A stretch of DNA of 64,000 bases from Citrus sinensis (Eukaryota; Streptophyta; Magnoliopsida; Sapindales; Rutaceae). Position numbers and translations under genes: made by a program. Positions within the stretch are counted from its first letter, which is position 1. Every line of letters starts with the position of its first letter. Under the pieces are notes generated by a model. It ran no database searches. It worked only from the letters and a program-made list of their open reading frames with translations, and was not told where the DNA came from. The DNA lies in contig NC_068557.1 of NCBI RefSeq assembly GCF_022201045.2, positions 26,327,501 through 26,391,500 of the forward strand, written 5' to 3'. Shown here one piece after another: positions 46,561 to 58,288 of the stretch.

Positions 46561-47525
46561 TATATGCATTTCTGCTATCTCTCTCTTTTGCATCTGTAAC
46601 ACTATTAGCTTAGTCCTCAAAAGCTATTCTCATTTGTGTGGGATATATGACATGAAAAATTCATTGTAAATTAACAAGAATGTTTCTGCCAAGTCAACGA
46701 GAATGTTTCCCTCCGCAAAAACAACTTTTTCACACTCTTTTTGTTTGTTAAAAGGTAAGAAAAACTAGAAGTTTCAAAAAACCACCAATTCAAATCCTTA
46801 TTTTCCAATTCCTGTCATCCAAATCCTTTGACACAGTTGATTGCTAAAGGAGTTAACTTCTTTGGTTAACAAAAACAATTAAATGATGAATTTACTCGGT
46901 AAACTTAGTTGAATTTGTAGACAATTTAACCTGTGTTTGAATGCCAGATGCAGGTAATAGGAAGCCTGTGAAAGCATATGTTTATGGGTCAATGATATCA
47001 TTCTGATTGTACTAGATGTAATGATAATCATAAAGTCTTCATAATCATATCTCTAAAGTCTTCATAGTTACATGAAATTGTGCATGATATTGCGAACTTT
47101 GGTGTGAAAACAATTAAAATAAATGTTTTAGAGATGTATCAACTGTGAGGACGTTTGGTTGGGTATTTTCTATCTTATTAGGACTTAATTGTCTCTATCG
47201 CCGAACTCGAGGGTTCTATATGTCCCTTCCCAATTGTATTTGGCTGCTATATCTGTATTCTTGGTTGTTATATTGGTAAGGCATAATTTTATGATCATTA
47301 TAAAGTCAACTTGAGAATGGCATCTAATATTAATTCATGATTGTTTCTTTCACTGCACTTAAAGTAGACTATTTTTCGTAGTTATTATCTTAATTGAAAT
47401 GGTAAGCTGTACTGCCAGGATACTGGTACCAGTACCTTGCAGATAATATAAGCACATATGACCAAAAGCATATAAGCATTTGTGAGAATGATAAGAGATT
47501 GAAGGTGTTGAGTACAAGAATCTTA
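46561..47525. other. Intergenic region, nothing recognised
   Basis: About 1 kb of AT-rich DNA after the pTAC14 fragment. I see no gene-like frame or paired repeat. Confidence 0.4.
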
Positions 47526-47664
47526 GGGCCTGTTTGGCACTGTTTTCAGAAGCTTATTTTCATTTTTGTTTTGGGAATATAGATGTAATACATGCTCCGT
47601 GAATTGGATTCAAAAAACAAATTATAAAACAAATAATTCAGATTTTAATTTTTAGTTATAAGAC

Positions 47665-47689
47665 TGAGAACGTGCTAAGCACGTTCTCA
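47665..47689. repeat. Perfect 11-bp hairpin
   Basis: TGAGAACGTGC (47665-47675) and GCACGTTCTCA (47679-47689) are perfect inverted repeats separated by TAA. It is close to the left end of the candidate transposon, so it may be a subterminal structure of that element. Confidence 0.8.
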
Positions 47690-47868
47690 ATGAATCACAA
47701 ATCATATTACAAAATAAATTATAAAATAAAATTTTCTTCTTCTTCAACCGCCCTTTCATGATCCAGATCTAAATTCATAGCTCTCTCTCTCCATGAATAC
47801 TCTTCTTCTTCATCCACAATTGACCGTCACACAGCTCTCTCTCCGTCGCAGTTTTTCAAGCATAAGTG

Positions 47869-47929
47869 GCTGCTGCATTGAGAGAGAAAGCATCAATGCA
47901 GCAGCCGCTGCTGCATTGAGAGAGAAAGC
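47869..47929. repeat. Short tandem duplication in a CTG-rich block
   Basis: A 23-base unit is found at 47869-47891 and again at 47907-47929. It lies in a GC-rich stretch (about 47770-48045) with many GCTGCTG and GGTGGTG triplets and short open frames on both strands. No known protein is recognised there. Confidence 0.7.
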
Positions 47930-50080
47930 TGCTGCTCTGTCTTGGCTCCGTGTGCTGCTGCTGCTGCGTCTCGGCTCCGTCTGGTGGTGCTGCTGCGTCT
48001 CTGCTCTGATTCAGCTGGTGGTGGTGGTGGTGCTGCTGCTACGTTTATTTGGGTAAATTTTGCTGCATCTATTTTGTTCATATGATTGTTAATTGATTTT
48101 GTTTTTCTGTGTTTTGTTCATATGATTTGTCACTTAATTTTGTTTTTTCGGGGCTTCATATGATTGTTAATTGATTTTTTTTGTTCTTTTCTTTATTTGC
48201 TGTGATTTCATTTCTCTTTGGGACAAATTCAGGAAGCATGAGTCCAAATTGTTGTGAATGTATGATATGTGAAGGCCCTGCCTACAATTACTTTGGCTAG
48301 TGTGTCAGTTGCAGGCTCTGTGGAGGGGAAGGTACAATAATTTGTGAAAATATTGAAGGGATGGTTGTATAGGCAGTTATGGCTGAAATTGCAGTAGAGT
48401 TTTCTTCAATTTCTACCCAGCAAGTAAATGTGATATTTTTTAAGCCAAGGTTGAACACTAGAGTTAGGATTATGGTATTGCATCTGCTTTCTGGAACTTC
48501 AATTGCTATCTCCATTATAGTTCTCTTACATCTTTTTGGTTACATTAAAAAAGATGGATTATGGAATGGGGACTTTCAGGTTTTTGTGCGAACTTCCCCT
48601 GTGTTCCCTTGCTTATGCTTCACTCCATGTTTTCATTATTTCCTCATTTTATTTTTCCCCTTTCAATATCATTGGTTTATCATAGTTCCAGGGAACGTGT
48701 CTTGTCAGAATGGGTGTTTTTGATAGATGGCTAACCTAAAAACACTGATGTAGGAGTGACAAGATTATAAATTAAAAGCAAGTTGAGGGCATTTTTTAAT
48801 TAAATTTGCTTATTGATGCATTCGCAAGCCTTTCTTTTTATCTATTTCTTATTGCCAACTTCTGTGCTCTCATTCGATATAATGATGTTGACTGCAGAGA
48901 CATAAACGGCTGAAGAAAATATTTGCTATGCCACATAAGGAGTTGAAGGTGATTCATCGAAATACTCTCAACCTTAAACTTCACATTCAATTTCTATTTT
49001 CTGGTCTGATTTATATGTGCATATTCCTATATTGCAGCACCTCAAGCAGAGGATAAAAGACTTTGCATATACATACATGAAGGATTGAAGATTAATAACC
49101 ATACTACCAACAAAGTTTACCATTCTCACGATGGGCTTGTCTACACAGCAGAGGGCAAAACTTTCACGGTCCTGCAAAATTTTGAAAGTTTTTCAAATAT
49201 TTTCAATACATCAAAAGATAAATGTTAAAAGTTTTGGGAATTAGATAAAAAGCTAAAAACGTAACACCAGTGTAGATTATTGAGAAATGATTAAATTTCA
49301 TGGGTTTAATTGAATCATTAACCTTCTGGTGTAGAGTTTGATATAGTTACTGGAATCACCCTTATAAGATATGTTTGGCCAATTGTGATAATACTGGTTG
49401 TAATTTTTATACTCTCGATATAATTATTTCTTGGTCAAAGCAAATGAAAATCAATATCAAAGCAATATTCATGACATTCCTTTAAGCATATGATATAAGT
49501 AGTCAATGTTACAACACAGATGAACTAAAAAATTGGCTAACTAAATATGAACTTCCCTGTCAGTAGTGAATTGTGCTAATGAAAGAGTGAAAAAGTCTCA
49601 AAGAGTACGCAGCGGATTTGATGGTTTAAGAGCTATTAAAGTGTCATCTCCCTTGCAGCAAACTCTAAAAGTAATTGTTGATAATTATTTGTGTTAAATC
49701 ATGTGTTGTAATATATATTTTAATCATAGTGTAAAAATAATGACAATATAAAACTTTTTTTATTAATTTTAATACTAAATTATTTATGGTATGTTTGTGT
49801 ATGTATTATTTAAAATAATTATTTTTTAATTATAAATATGATTTAAATATTTAGTAAAATTATTTTTTAAAATAATACTATCAAACACATATCTACTGTT
49901 TTTATCCTTCTTAATTGTGTCTATTGAACACATATTACTATTTTTAATTTTAAAATTTAGGATACAGAAATTGATACCAACACATACTTAAATTCGAAAT
50001 ACATAAATTACAAAATACTATTTTCATTCCCATTTTTATGTTTAAAAAATACTAATTCAAAAACAATATCAACCAGACGG

Positions 50081-51871
50081 TCAAGGTTCTGCTTTCCCTA
50101 TTGTGTCCTCATCATTATCTTTCAGTGGTCCTGGCCCGTGTTGCTGATGAGCCATATCATATGTTGCATGGAGGCCAAAGAAAAAATAGTAAACCAGCAT
50201 TACAAGAGTGCAGATTCCAAATCTTACAAAAGCTTGATAGCCCAGAGATCCCATGAGAAAGATATTTGTTGCAATTGACAAGGATGGAAGCCATGGAACT
50301 AGAGGAACTCCCCATGTTTTTGGGGTTCTCTGCTGAGGCAGAAGCACTGATATCCCCAAAGTTCCCAAGAACCAAAGAGGAACGGTGATAACATATCCAA
50401 CCCAACCATTGGGCTTTAACCCCCAGTAAGCTGATATTCCTGCTGAGGAAGCAATAATGATCAGGAGGAAGATTACAAGCATCAAGAGGTTTTTTCTTGG
50501 TGTTATTTCTCGCACATAGTATCTCCTCACAAGAAGCGCGACAGCCATCATCATGAAGACGAAGAGTGTGCTTAGTGATAACAAGGCTGACAGTATATCT
50601 AAGCCTGAAAATAAAGCAATGAGAGCACTTGCAAGGACAATCAGAAGGTTGGCATTTATTGGTGTTCCGGTCTTTGGATGAACAAGAGCAAACCATGGTG
50701 GGATCATATGGGCTCGTGCAATATGAGTGGTGTACCGGGCGTTTCCAAGAGCTCCTACCAGGAGAACAGTGGTCATTCCTTTAAGGGCGCCAAGGGCTAC
50801 CAAGTATTTTGCCCACTTCATCCCCACTCTCTGAAACGCAACAGAATAGGCTGCATTTGGATCTATATCTGTGTACGGCTGCATCACGCATAGTGAAAGT
50901 GCCATTAAGCAATATATTATGGTGATCATAGACATTGATCCAAGCAGTCCAATTGGTATGTCTCTTGATGGATTTTTAGTTTCTTCTGCCATGGTGGCAA
51001 TATTGTCAAATCCTCCATAGGCAAAGTAAACAACAGCTGCTGCTTTGAAGATTCCCTCCGACCCAAAAGGCAAAAATGGTTTCAGATTTGAAGCATCGGC
51101 ATGAGCAAACCCTGCAATTATCACAAACAAAATTACTACGGTGTTAATTGCAGATGCTATCCAATTCAATACTGAAGTTTTCCTTGTACTGATCGATGCA
51201 ATTGTTGCAGCAGTTGCTAGAACTGCAACGGCTATTGGGTCCAGGAGATTATATCCTTCTCTGAGATTTGTGTGGATGCGTAACGAGTTGGGTTCCCGAT
51301 TCAATAGAGTTGTGAAGTAAGAAGTCCACGCTCGGGCAACTGCTGCACCTCCTACAATGCTTTCAAGAAGTATGTTTCCAGCTGTGATGAATGCTGCAAA
51401 ATCTCCCAATTCAATCCTTAGGTAAGCAAATGACCCTCCTGCGACTGGAATTTCTATAGCAAATTCTGTGTAGCAGAAGACGGAGAGCATTGCCGAAACA
51501 CCTGAAGCAACATAAGATAAGACAATAGCTGGTCCAGCATGTTTGTGAGCTTCTTGGCCAGTGAGCACAAAGATACCAGCTCCAATGACCGCACCAAATC
51601 CAAACCAGGTGAGATCCCACCAGGTGAGACAACGTTTCATGTCATTCTCACTCTGTTTCCGAAGTTCACAAATCTCATTTCCATCGTGTGATCGGCTGAT
51701 GAGACGGTCCATGAAACGAAAATGTGTCTGGGAGAGTGCATGTTTGTAGTTACCCCAGCTCTGGAAGGATTCTTCTGGTAAGAAATCTTGTTTGCTCCAT
51801 CTCCAATAACTCCTTTGTTGAACCTCAGCACCCTGCTCTCCCGTGGAACCCATCTGCTGAATTCTCTTCAA
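50081..51871 (-). CDS. Cationic amino acid transporter (CAT family)
   Basis: Intronless, 596 residues. Plant CAT proteins of the APC superfamily carry Lys, Arg, His and other amino acids across the plasma membrane or endomembranes with protons. The sequence has about fourteen hydrophobic segments. The diagnostic first helix WWDLTWFGFGAVIGAGIFVLTG, the VAGGSFAYLRIELGDF stretch, FAYGGFDNIATMAEETKNP and KTGTPINANLL are all present, as is the C-terminal WGVPLVPWLPSLSIATNIF and FFFGLHATYDMA. The N-terminal DFLPEESFQSW motif is shared with Arabidopsis CAT1/CAT5/CAT8; I cannot choose among them. ATG 51853 (MGSTGE) may be the real start instead of 51871. The stop codon abuts sequence that may be transposon-derived. 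Confidence 0.93.
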   Translation of the reverse strand: MKRIQQMGSTGEQGAEVQQRSYWRWSKQDFLPEESFQSWGNYKHALSQTHFRFMDRLISRSHDGNEICELRKQSENDMKRCLTWWDLTWFGFGAVIGAGIFVLTGQEAHKHAGPAIVLSYVASGVSAMLSVFCYTEFAIEIPVAGGSFAYLRIELGDFAAFITAGNILLESIVGGAAVARAWTSYFTTLLNREPNSLRIHTNLREGYNLLDPIAVAVLATAATIASISTRKTSVLNWIASAINTVVILFVIIAGFAHADASNLKPFLPFGSEGIFKAAAVVYFAYGGFDNIATMAEETKNPSRDIPIGLLGSMSMITIIYCLMALSLCVMQPYTDIDPNAAYSVAFQRVGMKWAKYLVALGALKGMTTVLLVGALGNARYTTHIARAHMIPPWFALVHPKTGTPINANLLIVLASALIALFSGLDILSALLSLSTLFVFMMMAVALLVRRYYVREITPRKNLLMLVIFLLIIIASSAGISAYWGLKPNGWVGYVITVPLWFLGTLGISVLLPQQRTPKTWGVPLVPWLPSLSIATNIFLMGSLGYQAFVRFGICTLVMLVYYFFFGLHATYDMAHQQHGPGPLKDNDEDTIGKAEP

Positions 51872-54800
51872 TCCCCAACTTGTAGTGATATAAACTATAG
51901 TTTCTTAGTTGTAGGAAATTGATTTCTGACGACGCGTGAGCCTCTTTTTAATAGCCCTTATCATCAATTATGGTTCTCACTTAGTTTCTTGGCATCTTGC
52001 TTAGTGTTGACTTTGATGTTGAATATTGAGCCAAAATAGGTCACTTCGTCTAGCAGCCGATTGATTTTGGCTGTTTGTTACAAGTTGCAATGACTTGCTT
52101 ATTAAAAATGTAAAGATTCCGTATCGTTCCTCGTGTCTTTTTTCTTTGAGTATTCTGATGGTTCCCAACCTAACTATATGAAATAATACTGTCTGTACCC
52201 TTGGTAAATAAAAAAGAAATATCTTTGCTTCTACTTCTACTTGCTTTGGCAATTTAAAAAATTATTTCTTAACACATTGACGATCTGCACCAACGGAAAC
52301 GACAGTGTATCGTTTTTAATGTCATGGGTGGCCATCCCTTATTAATGATTCTTGTCCATCTCCAGAAAATATGGCTATTTCTGATTAAAATTAAAAGAAG
52401 GGAATAATGGGGCAAGCTTATGAAATTGGAATACGGAATGTGCCGGGTAATTACTGACTTTTTATTCCCTTACTACTATACATAGTAGTTTTACAGTAGC
52501 TATTATTAATGAACGGTCCAAATACCATGCTAGTGTTTATACAAACTCTCATTTTGCCAATTGGTATTATGTAATGCAACTCATCATCTGATTAATATTT
52601 AGATGAGAACACGTGTTTCTGGTATCGTCATTGGTATAATATCTTAGTACTTTTCAACACTAAAAGTCACCTAAGTCTATAATTTGGACTCTTCACACCC
52701 ACTTACAATTTTTCAAAAGAGAAGCCAGTCAAATTAGCATTGTGGTCCCTCAACATGCCTCCTCGAAAGCGAAAGCATTGATTCCAAAGGTGTTTGTTAT
52801 GTATTGTGGGCAAATGGGCATTGACAAGAACTCAAAGATAGGCACTAGGCAGTTGGCCGTGTTGTGAGTGACATGACGAATTAGAATATCGAGATATCAA
52901 TGCCAAAATAAGATGATGGAAATAAATTGAACAGGAGACTGGCAGCAGCGGTACAAGACTTCTACTTTTTCCAAATTCCAACCAGCTGGGCACAGTTTTT
53001 CCATATCATCTCAGGATTCTTTCAACATTACTACAGAGTTGAAGCATGACTTGTTGACATTAGCCAAAGCCCTCCGAAGAAGACCAAAAAAAAAAAAAAT
53101 CAAGTTTTGTCTATAGAGTGCTGCTGTTTGCACTGACACAATCAGATAAGTCAGAACAGTTATGTTTGATTTAATTTTAAAAAGCCACTTTAGTTGACCA
53201 AATAAAAAAAGTCAAAAAGAAATTAAAATTTATCCAAATCTCATAGCACAAAATCCACCCGTTTCGCTCACACGGCAGGAAGCGAGTTAGACCGCACGAG
53301 AGCCCAACTCTATAGATGACTTTTTGTAAATAGTGAATGTAATTAGTTGTAGAGTAGGTGTAGAAAAGTACGAGAGAAAGACGAGAGAATTTTATCATTT
53401 TTTTTATTTTTTTTTGTTTTATTTTTTTTACCTTTTTCTCGTGCTTCTTTTCATCAAGTATTTTCCTTAGTTGTATATAAATTTCAAAAAAAATACTAAA
53501 GAAAGAGAAAGACGAGAGAAAATATATTAAAAAAGAAGAGAAAAAAAGTGGACTGAGTAGAGAGAAAGAGTAAAATTCTCTCATTTTCTATCGTCTTTCT
53601 CTCTCTTTAGCATTGCTCTAAATTTCAAGAGTTGAACTTCTAGCACCCCCTCTGTGGTTACGATAAAGTCGAACTCTTGAGAAAACTAAAAACCCTATTA
53701 ACTGATAAAAGATTAAAGAATTCATTAATTATAAGGACACTACAATATTTCAAAACTACCCCTACTTCAATCGCTATTCCGATGGATTGACAGAAAGCCA
53801 TCTTATAATTTGAATACTTTGCGATTGTTCATTGTTATGATTCTCACTCTTGCTTATTTTCTCTCATTCTCAGGTTTGTAAAATTGATATATCTACTAAT
53901 TGTTGCAAATTTTTATTTTCAACTAAACTTTTAGCCTACAAGAGCCAAGTATCAACCCTACAAGCAAGCAACAGCTTCTTAAAACGTCTGTCATCATTAC
54001 AGAACAAAGCTGGTCTTCAGAAGACAGTATTTTGACGTGTGCTACAAGAAAGTATTCATCAAGCCTTCCCATGTTCAGTTCACCCTAGTCACCGGACTTT
54101 TCCATATGCTCAGTTACGAACCAAGCTGTCCAATTGCCACCTTGAAGAAAAGTAAACCATCGAAATATATTAGGAAGAAATATTTACTTGTACACTCAGA
54201 AGATATGGAAAAAAATCATTTAAACCATCAGTATGTTTTTTTATATATAAATATTAGACAGAAAATATCCAAGGAATTCACATATATATAAAATCTGATA
54301 ATCTCTACCTTAACAAAGTATGAAAAATAAAAAATATATCTAACATATGTATTTTCTGACATTAATAGATGATATTTATAATCTTCTTTTTGGTTTATTA
54401 TATGATATTCTTGCTTGTTATTTATGCAAGCTAACCAAGAATTGTTTAATCATTTGAATTAAAATTAATGTATTAAATAATATTTAAAATCTATTAGAAA
54501 AATTGTAATTATCAATATAAAGAGATAGACCTATTATAAAATACAATCATCTTAAGTCTTATTATATTTAAATTTCTGGTGTGTGTACACACACACATAT
54601 ATGATAGTTGAATTGATAAAGATAAAAGAAAATTGATAAATAATAAAAGAATAAAAGAATAATTCATATAATAAAAAATAAATGTATTTAATAGGAATAT
54701 TAATGAAAAAATATTAAAATTTCATTCGTATGTTTTTCCCATTCAAATAAAAGTCAGAATATCTAACTTTTTTTATTTAGACCTAAACATCTTATAATCA

Positions 54801-54981
54801 GACATTTTAAAAAACAAAGAAATTAAAAACTCTAAATGTCAAAAAATAATTAAAATTCAAACTTCATATAAAAAACAAATAAAATGTTCTACGATGAACC
54901 GAAACAAGGGCAAAACCTAGTTTTGCATGCATGTGAAATGATGTAGCTACCCTTATGTTGGAAGTTTTTTTAGTTAACTTA
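51872..54981. other. 3.1-kb upstream region of the transporter gene
   Basis: The left part holds the transporter promoter and leader. The remainder is AT-rich with A-only and T-only runs, a (CA)-like stretch at 54586-54596, and no frame with protein-like composition. A long minus frame near 53177-53584 is Phe/Lys/Ser-rich low complexity and not accepted. Confidence 0.45.
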
Positions 54982-55357
54982 GAGCATTTCCAAAAGTCTC
55001 TATTAATTTTACTTTTTAAATATCTATTTGCTTACCAATGTGGCAAATAAAATAGTGAAAAAATATGTTATTCTAAAAAAAACTCTTCAAATAGAAATAA
55101 GTTAATATTATTTTAATCAAATAATTATTTTTTAAAGGAAAAGTCAATAGCAATTAAAGCAATTCTCTCTCTTTCTCCAATAAAAAAATAATAAAATATA
55201 AATTAAAGACAGAGAAATCAACTCTCCAAATTTGAAGGGAGAAAACCATCTCTTATTTGAAGAATTTTAATTAAAGTGTCTTTTAAAACCTTAAATATTG
55301 ATGTGGCTCTTCAAATAAGTAATAAAATCTTATTTAAAGAGTTTTTTGGTGATTCTC
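54982..55357. mobile_element. Tourist-like MITE, uninterrupted copy
   Basis: A 376-bp element with ends GAGCATTTCCAAAAGTCTC and, inverted, GAGAATCACCAAAAAACTC. TTA flanks both sides (54979-54981 and 55358-55360). It is the same family as the interrupted copy at 41987-43220 and gives the empty-site view of the nested insertion there. No coding sequence. Confidence 0.83.
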
Positions 55358-55891
55358 TTAGCATCCTCGGTTCACCGTGTTATGTTAGTCGTAGTTCCGT
55401 CAATATTATATCATCGAGAGTTGGGGACCTGTGCATGATTCAAATGGACAAACCTATTTTAGAATTATGCAAAAAAGTGGGACCGTAGTACAGTACTCTG
55501 CTAAATTTATTTAGACTTTTCTCATATTAACTCCTCGGATAATTCCATTAAAAAAAAAAAAACTCCTCGGAGAATAAGGTAGGCGTTTGGTAAGTTATAC
55601 TTTTGAAAGTGATATAAATTTCAAAAGCACGTATATTCGATTGATGAATCTCCATTCTCAATGCTGAATTAATTACTAAAATAGACGTAGCCATTCAAAC
55701 AGCAGCAATCATGAACTCGCCCTGCGTCCCCAAAATTAACCGAGCAAGCAAATACAGCTTGCAGCACCTGCTGTTCTTCAAGGTCATTACAAGATCAAAT
55801 GTTCACCACCCTCTATCATACCCAAAGATTATAGACTTAATAGTCTACTGGTAAAATCTCATGTGTAACTAGAAACAAATGGGCAAAAGTA
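55358..55891. other. 3' flank of TAM41
   Basis: AT-rich DNA between the MITE and the TAM41 stop codon; includes the TAM41 3'UTR. Nothing else recognised. Confidence 0.4.
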
Positions 55892-58288
55892 TCATCTCCA
55901 GGATTTCCAAGCCTTCTCCATCTTCTTACCAAGATATCTTGCAGCATTGACGCCACCAGCAGCAAGTAGACCAGAGACTGCCTGCCTCGCACTTGAAATC
56001 ATAACTTTTCTCCTCAGTACATTCTGCAAGCATTTGGCAGCCTTGTCTCTTGAGCGAACTATAACTTCACTTACAACTCGACCTGCAAAATGTCAGATAT
56101 ACACATATCGTCTAATCTACATGACAAGATATACAGTTATCAGCATAAAACAATGACATTAGAGGTTTGCTTAGAATTTTCCAATAAAATGTTTTTCCTA
56201 CAAGCTGAAGTTCATACCAGATTCATTCACTGTTTTATTCTCTCCAAGCTTCATTCCCATTTCGCTTTTAATTGTTGGTGGAAGAGAAGAAACAAGGGAG
56301 AAAGTGACAGACACACCACAATCCTGGTTTAATAGAAAGTAACATTTTAGAATTTTCAGAGATTTTGAAAAGGCAAATTTTGAGAAGCACCATTGAAATG
56401 AGAAACTTCAGATTTATACAAACCTGAGATACATTTGCTTGATGATTTCCATATGACGAAAATCTTAAGAACTCTTTGGCCTCATACTCTTGAATAAGTG
56501 GGTTATACATTGACTTGAATAAATCAAACTGCCCCTGCACAATCTTCTTTACCTGGGGAAAGTTGGATCCAGGAAAACTATAAGCTCTAAGCGAACAATA
56601 TTCCACAAACACGAAAAAAGCCAGCCATGTCCCATTTCCATAGATGCTATCAAACACCATATAATTTTATCTGAAATGTTACCTTATTTTTGTCTTCTGC
56701 AAAAAGCATACGCAAGTCACCCATATATGAGAGACTACATACTTTGGCAAACAAATCTTCCTGCACAAGCATGGAATGAATCATACTGCCCAGCAACTCT
56801 AAAATGAAGGAGAAATAACATGGAAGCAGACCTGAGTGAACTTGGATGGCAAGAGGAGAAGAGCAGCAGATAATGCAGATCTCAAATTAACAGAATTCGC
56901 ATTTCCAATATCCAAATTATCCGCAAGTATTTGTACCTGCATGAGAAACATGCCAACACCATGAAATTTGTATATAACTATGGTCTCTGATATATGACCA
57001 TTTAAAAAAAATTAAAAGAAAAAAGAACCTCTGATATATTATGAGACAACAGCCTCATTCATGGATCTCAGGTCAGAAATAACACCAAACAAAAAGCAGA
57101 TAAAGTACGAGACAGATAGTAGAATGAAAGTTTGTGGACCAGATAAACATAAATCTCCTGTCATTGATAATTTAACACATCAAAACAAGTATCAAGCTGA
57201 TAGATGTACCACACATCCTATTAGTCACTTCAGCATATGTTAACCTCCTTTTCTTATCCCACGTTTATTATGACTACTTGACATAAGTAAGTCTAGCTAT
57301 TTATTCAGGGAAATTCCATTCACCAGCCCTACTGCAAAAGTGAAATGAATGGTAATATGTACATAAAATTAAAAAATGAAAGGAAATGGAAAAATCAAGG
57401 ACACACACCGGTTTCTGTAGCCGACCACTCAAATAGAATCTCTTCCAGTTCAGTATGTCCGAAATCAAGTCATCCATACGAACAACGCCATACTTCAACA
57501 CCTTCGCACAATTGTTTTAACGTAAAAAACACAGGAAAAACTTATTAAAAAGAGAGAAATGTAAGAGAATATTCAGAGATTGACTTCATGCCCATTTAAA
57601 AAATAAGCTGAACAGAAGTCATCCAAGTGCAAGTATATGCGTATGTGTTTAATGGCATTTGTTTAAATAATTGAACTAAAGTTGTTGAGAAATCAATACC
57701 CTGTCATTCCAGGTAACAAATGGGTTGAAGTGTACTCCTACACCTATTTCATCGGCAACTTGAGTAATCTAACACAAGACAAGCAGCCAAATTTCAGTCT
57801 TGCTGCAAACAATAATGAATTATTTTCATCATGTCTTTGAAATATGCTCAAGAGATTAGAAGAGAGAGAGATAGAAAGGCACCAGCTTTGCCCCACCAAG
57901 CAGTCTCAACCACAAAGCATAGTGATCTGCATTCATTTTCAGATTCTTGGATGTATAAAAAACTAATTAGATATCTGGAATAATGTATCAATAAAAGTTT
58001 TCTTCCCAAAACTCCTATGTTAATCTCACCTCTGAATGCCATTGCTGAGGATCTGATACACCAAGAACGTAATCTACCATGGCTGACTACATAACCAAAA
58101 ATTCATGTGTTAATAAAAAAATGCAATTAAAAGTAAAATGAAAAGATACAATGTGAAAAATAAAAAGAGCAAACAGAAACCTTGTCTTTGTTATTCGGAT
58201 GGAGAGATGAACCATAAACACAGCAGAATTCAACAGGGGGAATGACTTTCAAAAAGCTAGCTAGCTCAGCTTTCTTGTCATTCTCCAT
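55892..58288 (-). CDS. TAM41: Mitochondrial CDP-diacylglycerol synthase TAM41
   Basis: Ten exons on the minus strand: 58181-58288, 58031-58087, 57883-57945, 57700-57768, 57409-57501, 56832-56936, 56683-56760, 56424-56552, 56218-56323 and 55892-56082; total 999 bases, 332 residues. TAM41 makes CDP-diacylglycerol from phosphatidate and CTP at the mitochondrial inner membrane, the entry to phosphatidylglycerol and cardiolipin. The N-terminal nucleotidyltransferase part has VEFCCVYGSSLHPNNKDK and MVDYVLGVSDPQQWH. Then come GVGVHFNPFVTWNDR, LKYGVVRMDDLISDILNWK, RFYLSGRLQKPV and LLLLPSKFTQEDLFAK, all family hallmarks, and a C-terminal region with ISSARQAVSGLLAAGGVNAARYL. The start is the ATG before ENDKKAEL; a 3' splice site (TTTTGCAG) ten bases upstream of it suggests a leader intron. 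No mitochondrial presequence is obvious, as in Arabidopsis At3g47630. Confidence 0.92.

Larger units (their letters stand above)
47526..50080. mobile_element. Candidate 2.5-kb DNA transposon
   Basis: The left boundary starts AGGGCCTGTTTGGCACTG, a terminus style common in plant DNA transposons. The right boundary, read on the other strand, starts CCGTCTGGTTGATATTG and continues with a loosely similar series (TTTTTGAATTAGTATTTTTT against TTTTCAGAAGCTTATTTTCA). It would begin directly at the stop codon of the transporter gene. I cannot identify a clean target duplication or a transposase. A 114-codon frame at 48379-48723 with a hydrophobic segment is unrecognised. The call is tentative; the region may be several fragments. 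Confidence 0.3.

Noticed and set aside
47770-48056. CTG-rich block as a coding exon
   Set aside because: The frames are low-complexity triplet repeats on both strands, without splice context or a known family.
48379-48723. A 114-codon frame with a hydrophobic segment
   Set aside because: It lies in possible transposon-derived DNA, and I recognise no family; not enough for a gene call.
53240-53310. GC-richer stretch that looked like a tRNA
   Set aside because: No cloverleaf, no B box and no acceptor stem could be drawn.
53177-53584. A 135-codon minus-strand frame
   Set aside because: It is almost entirely Phe, Ser, Lys and Ile from A/T runs, without domain, splice support or codon-like pattern.
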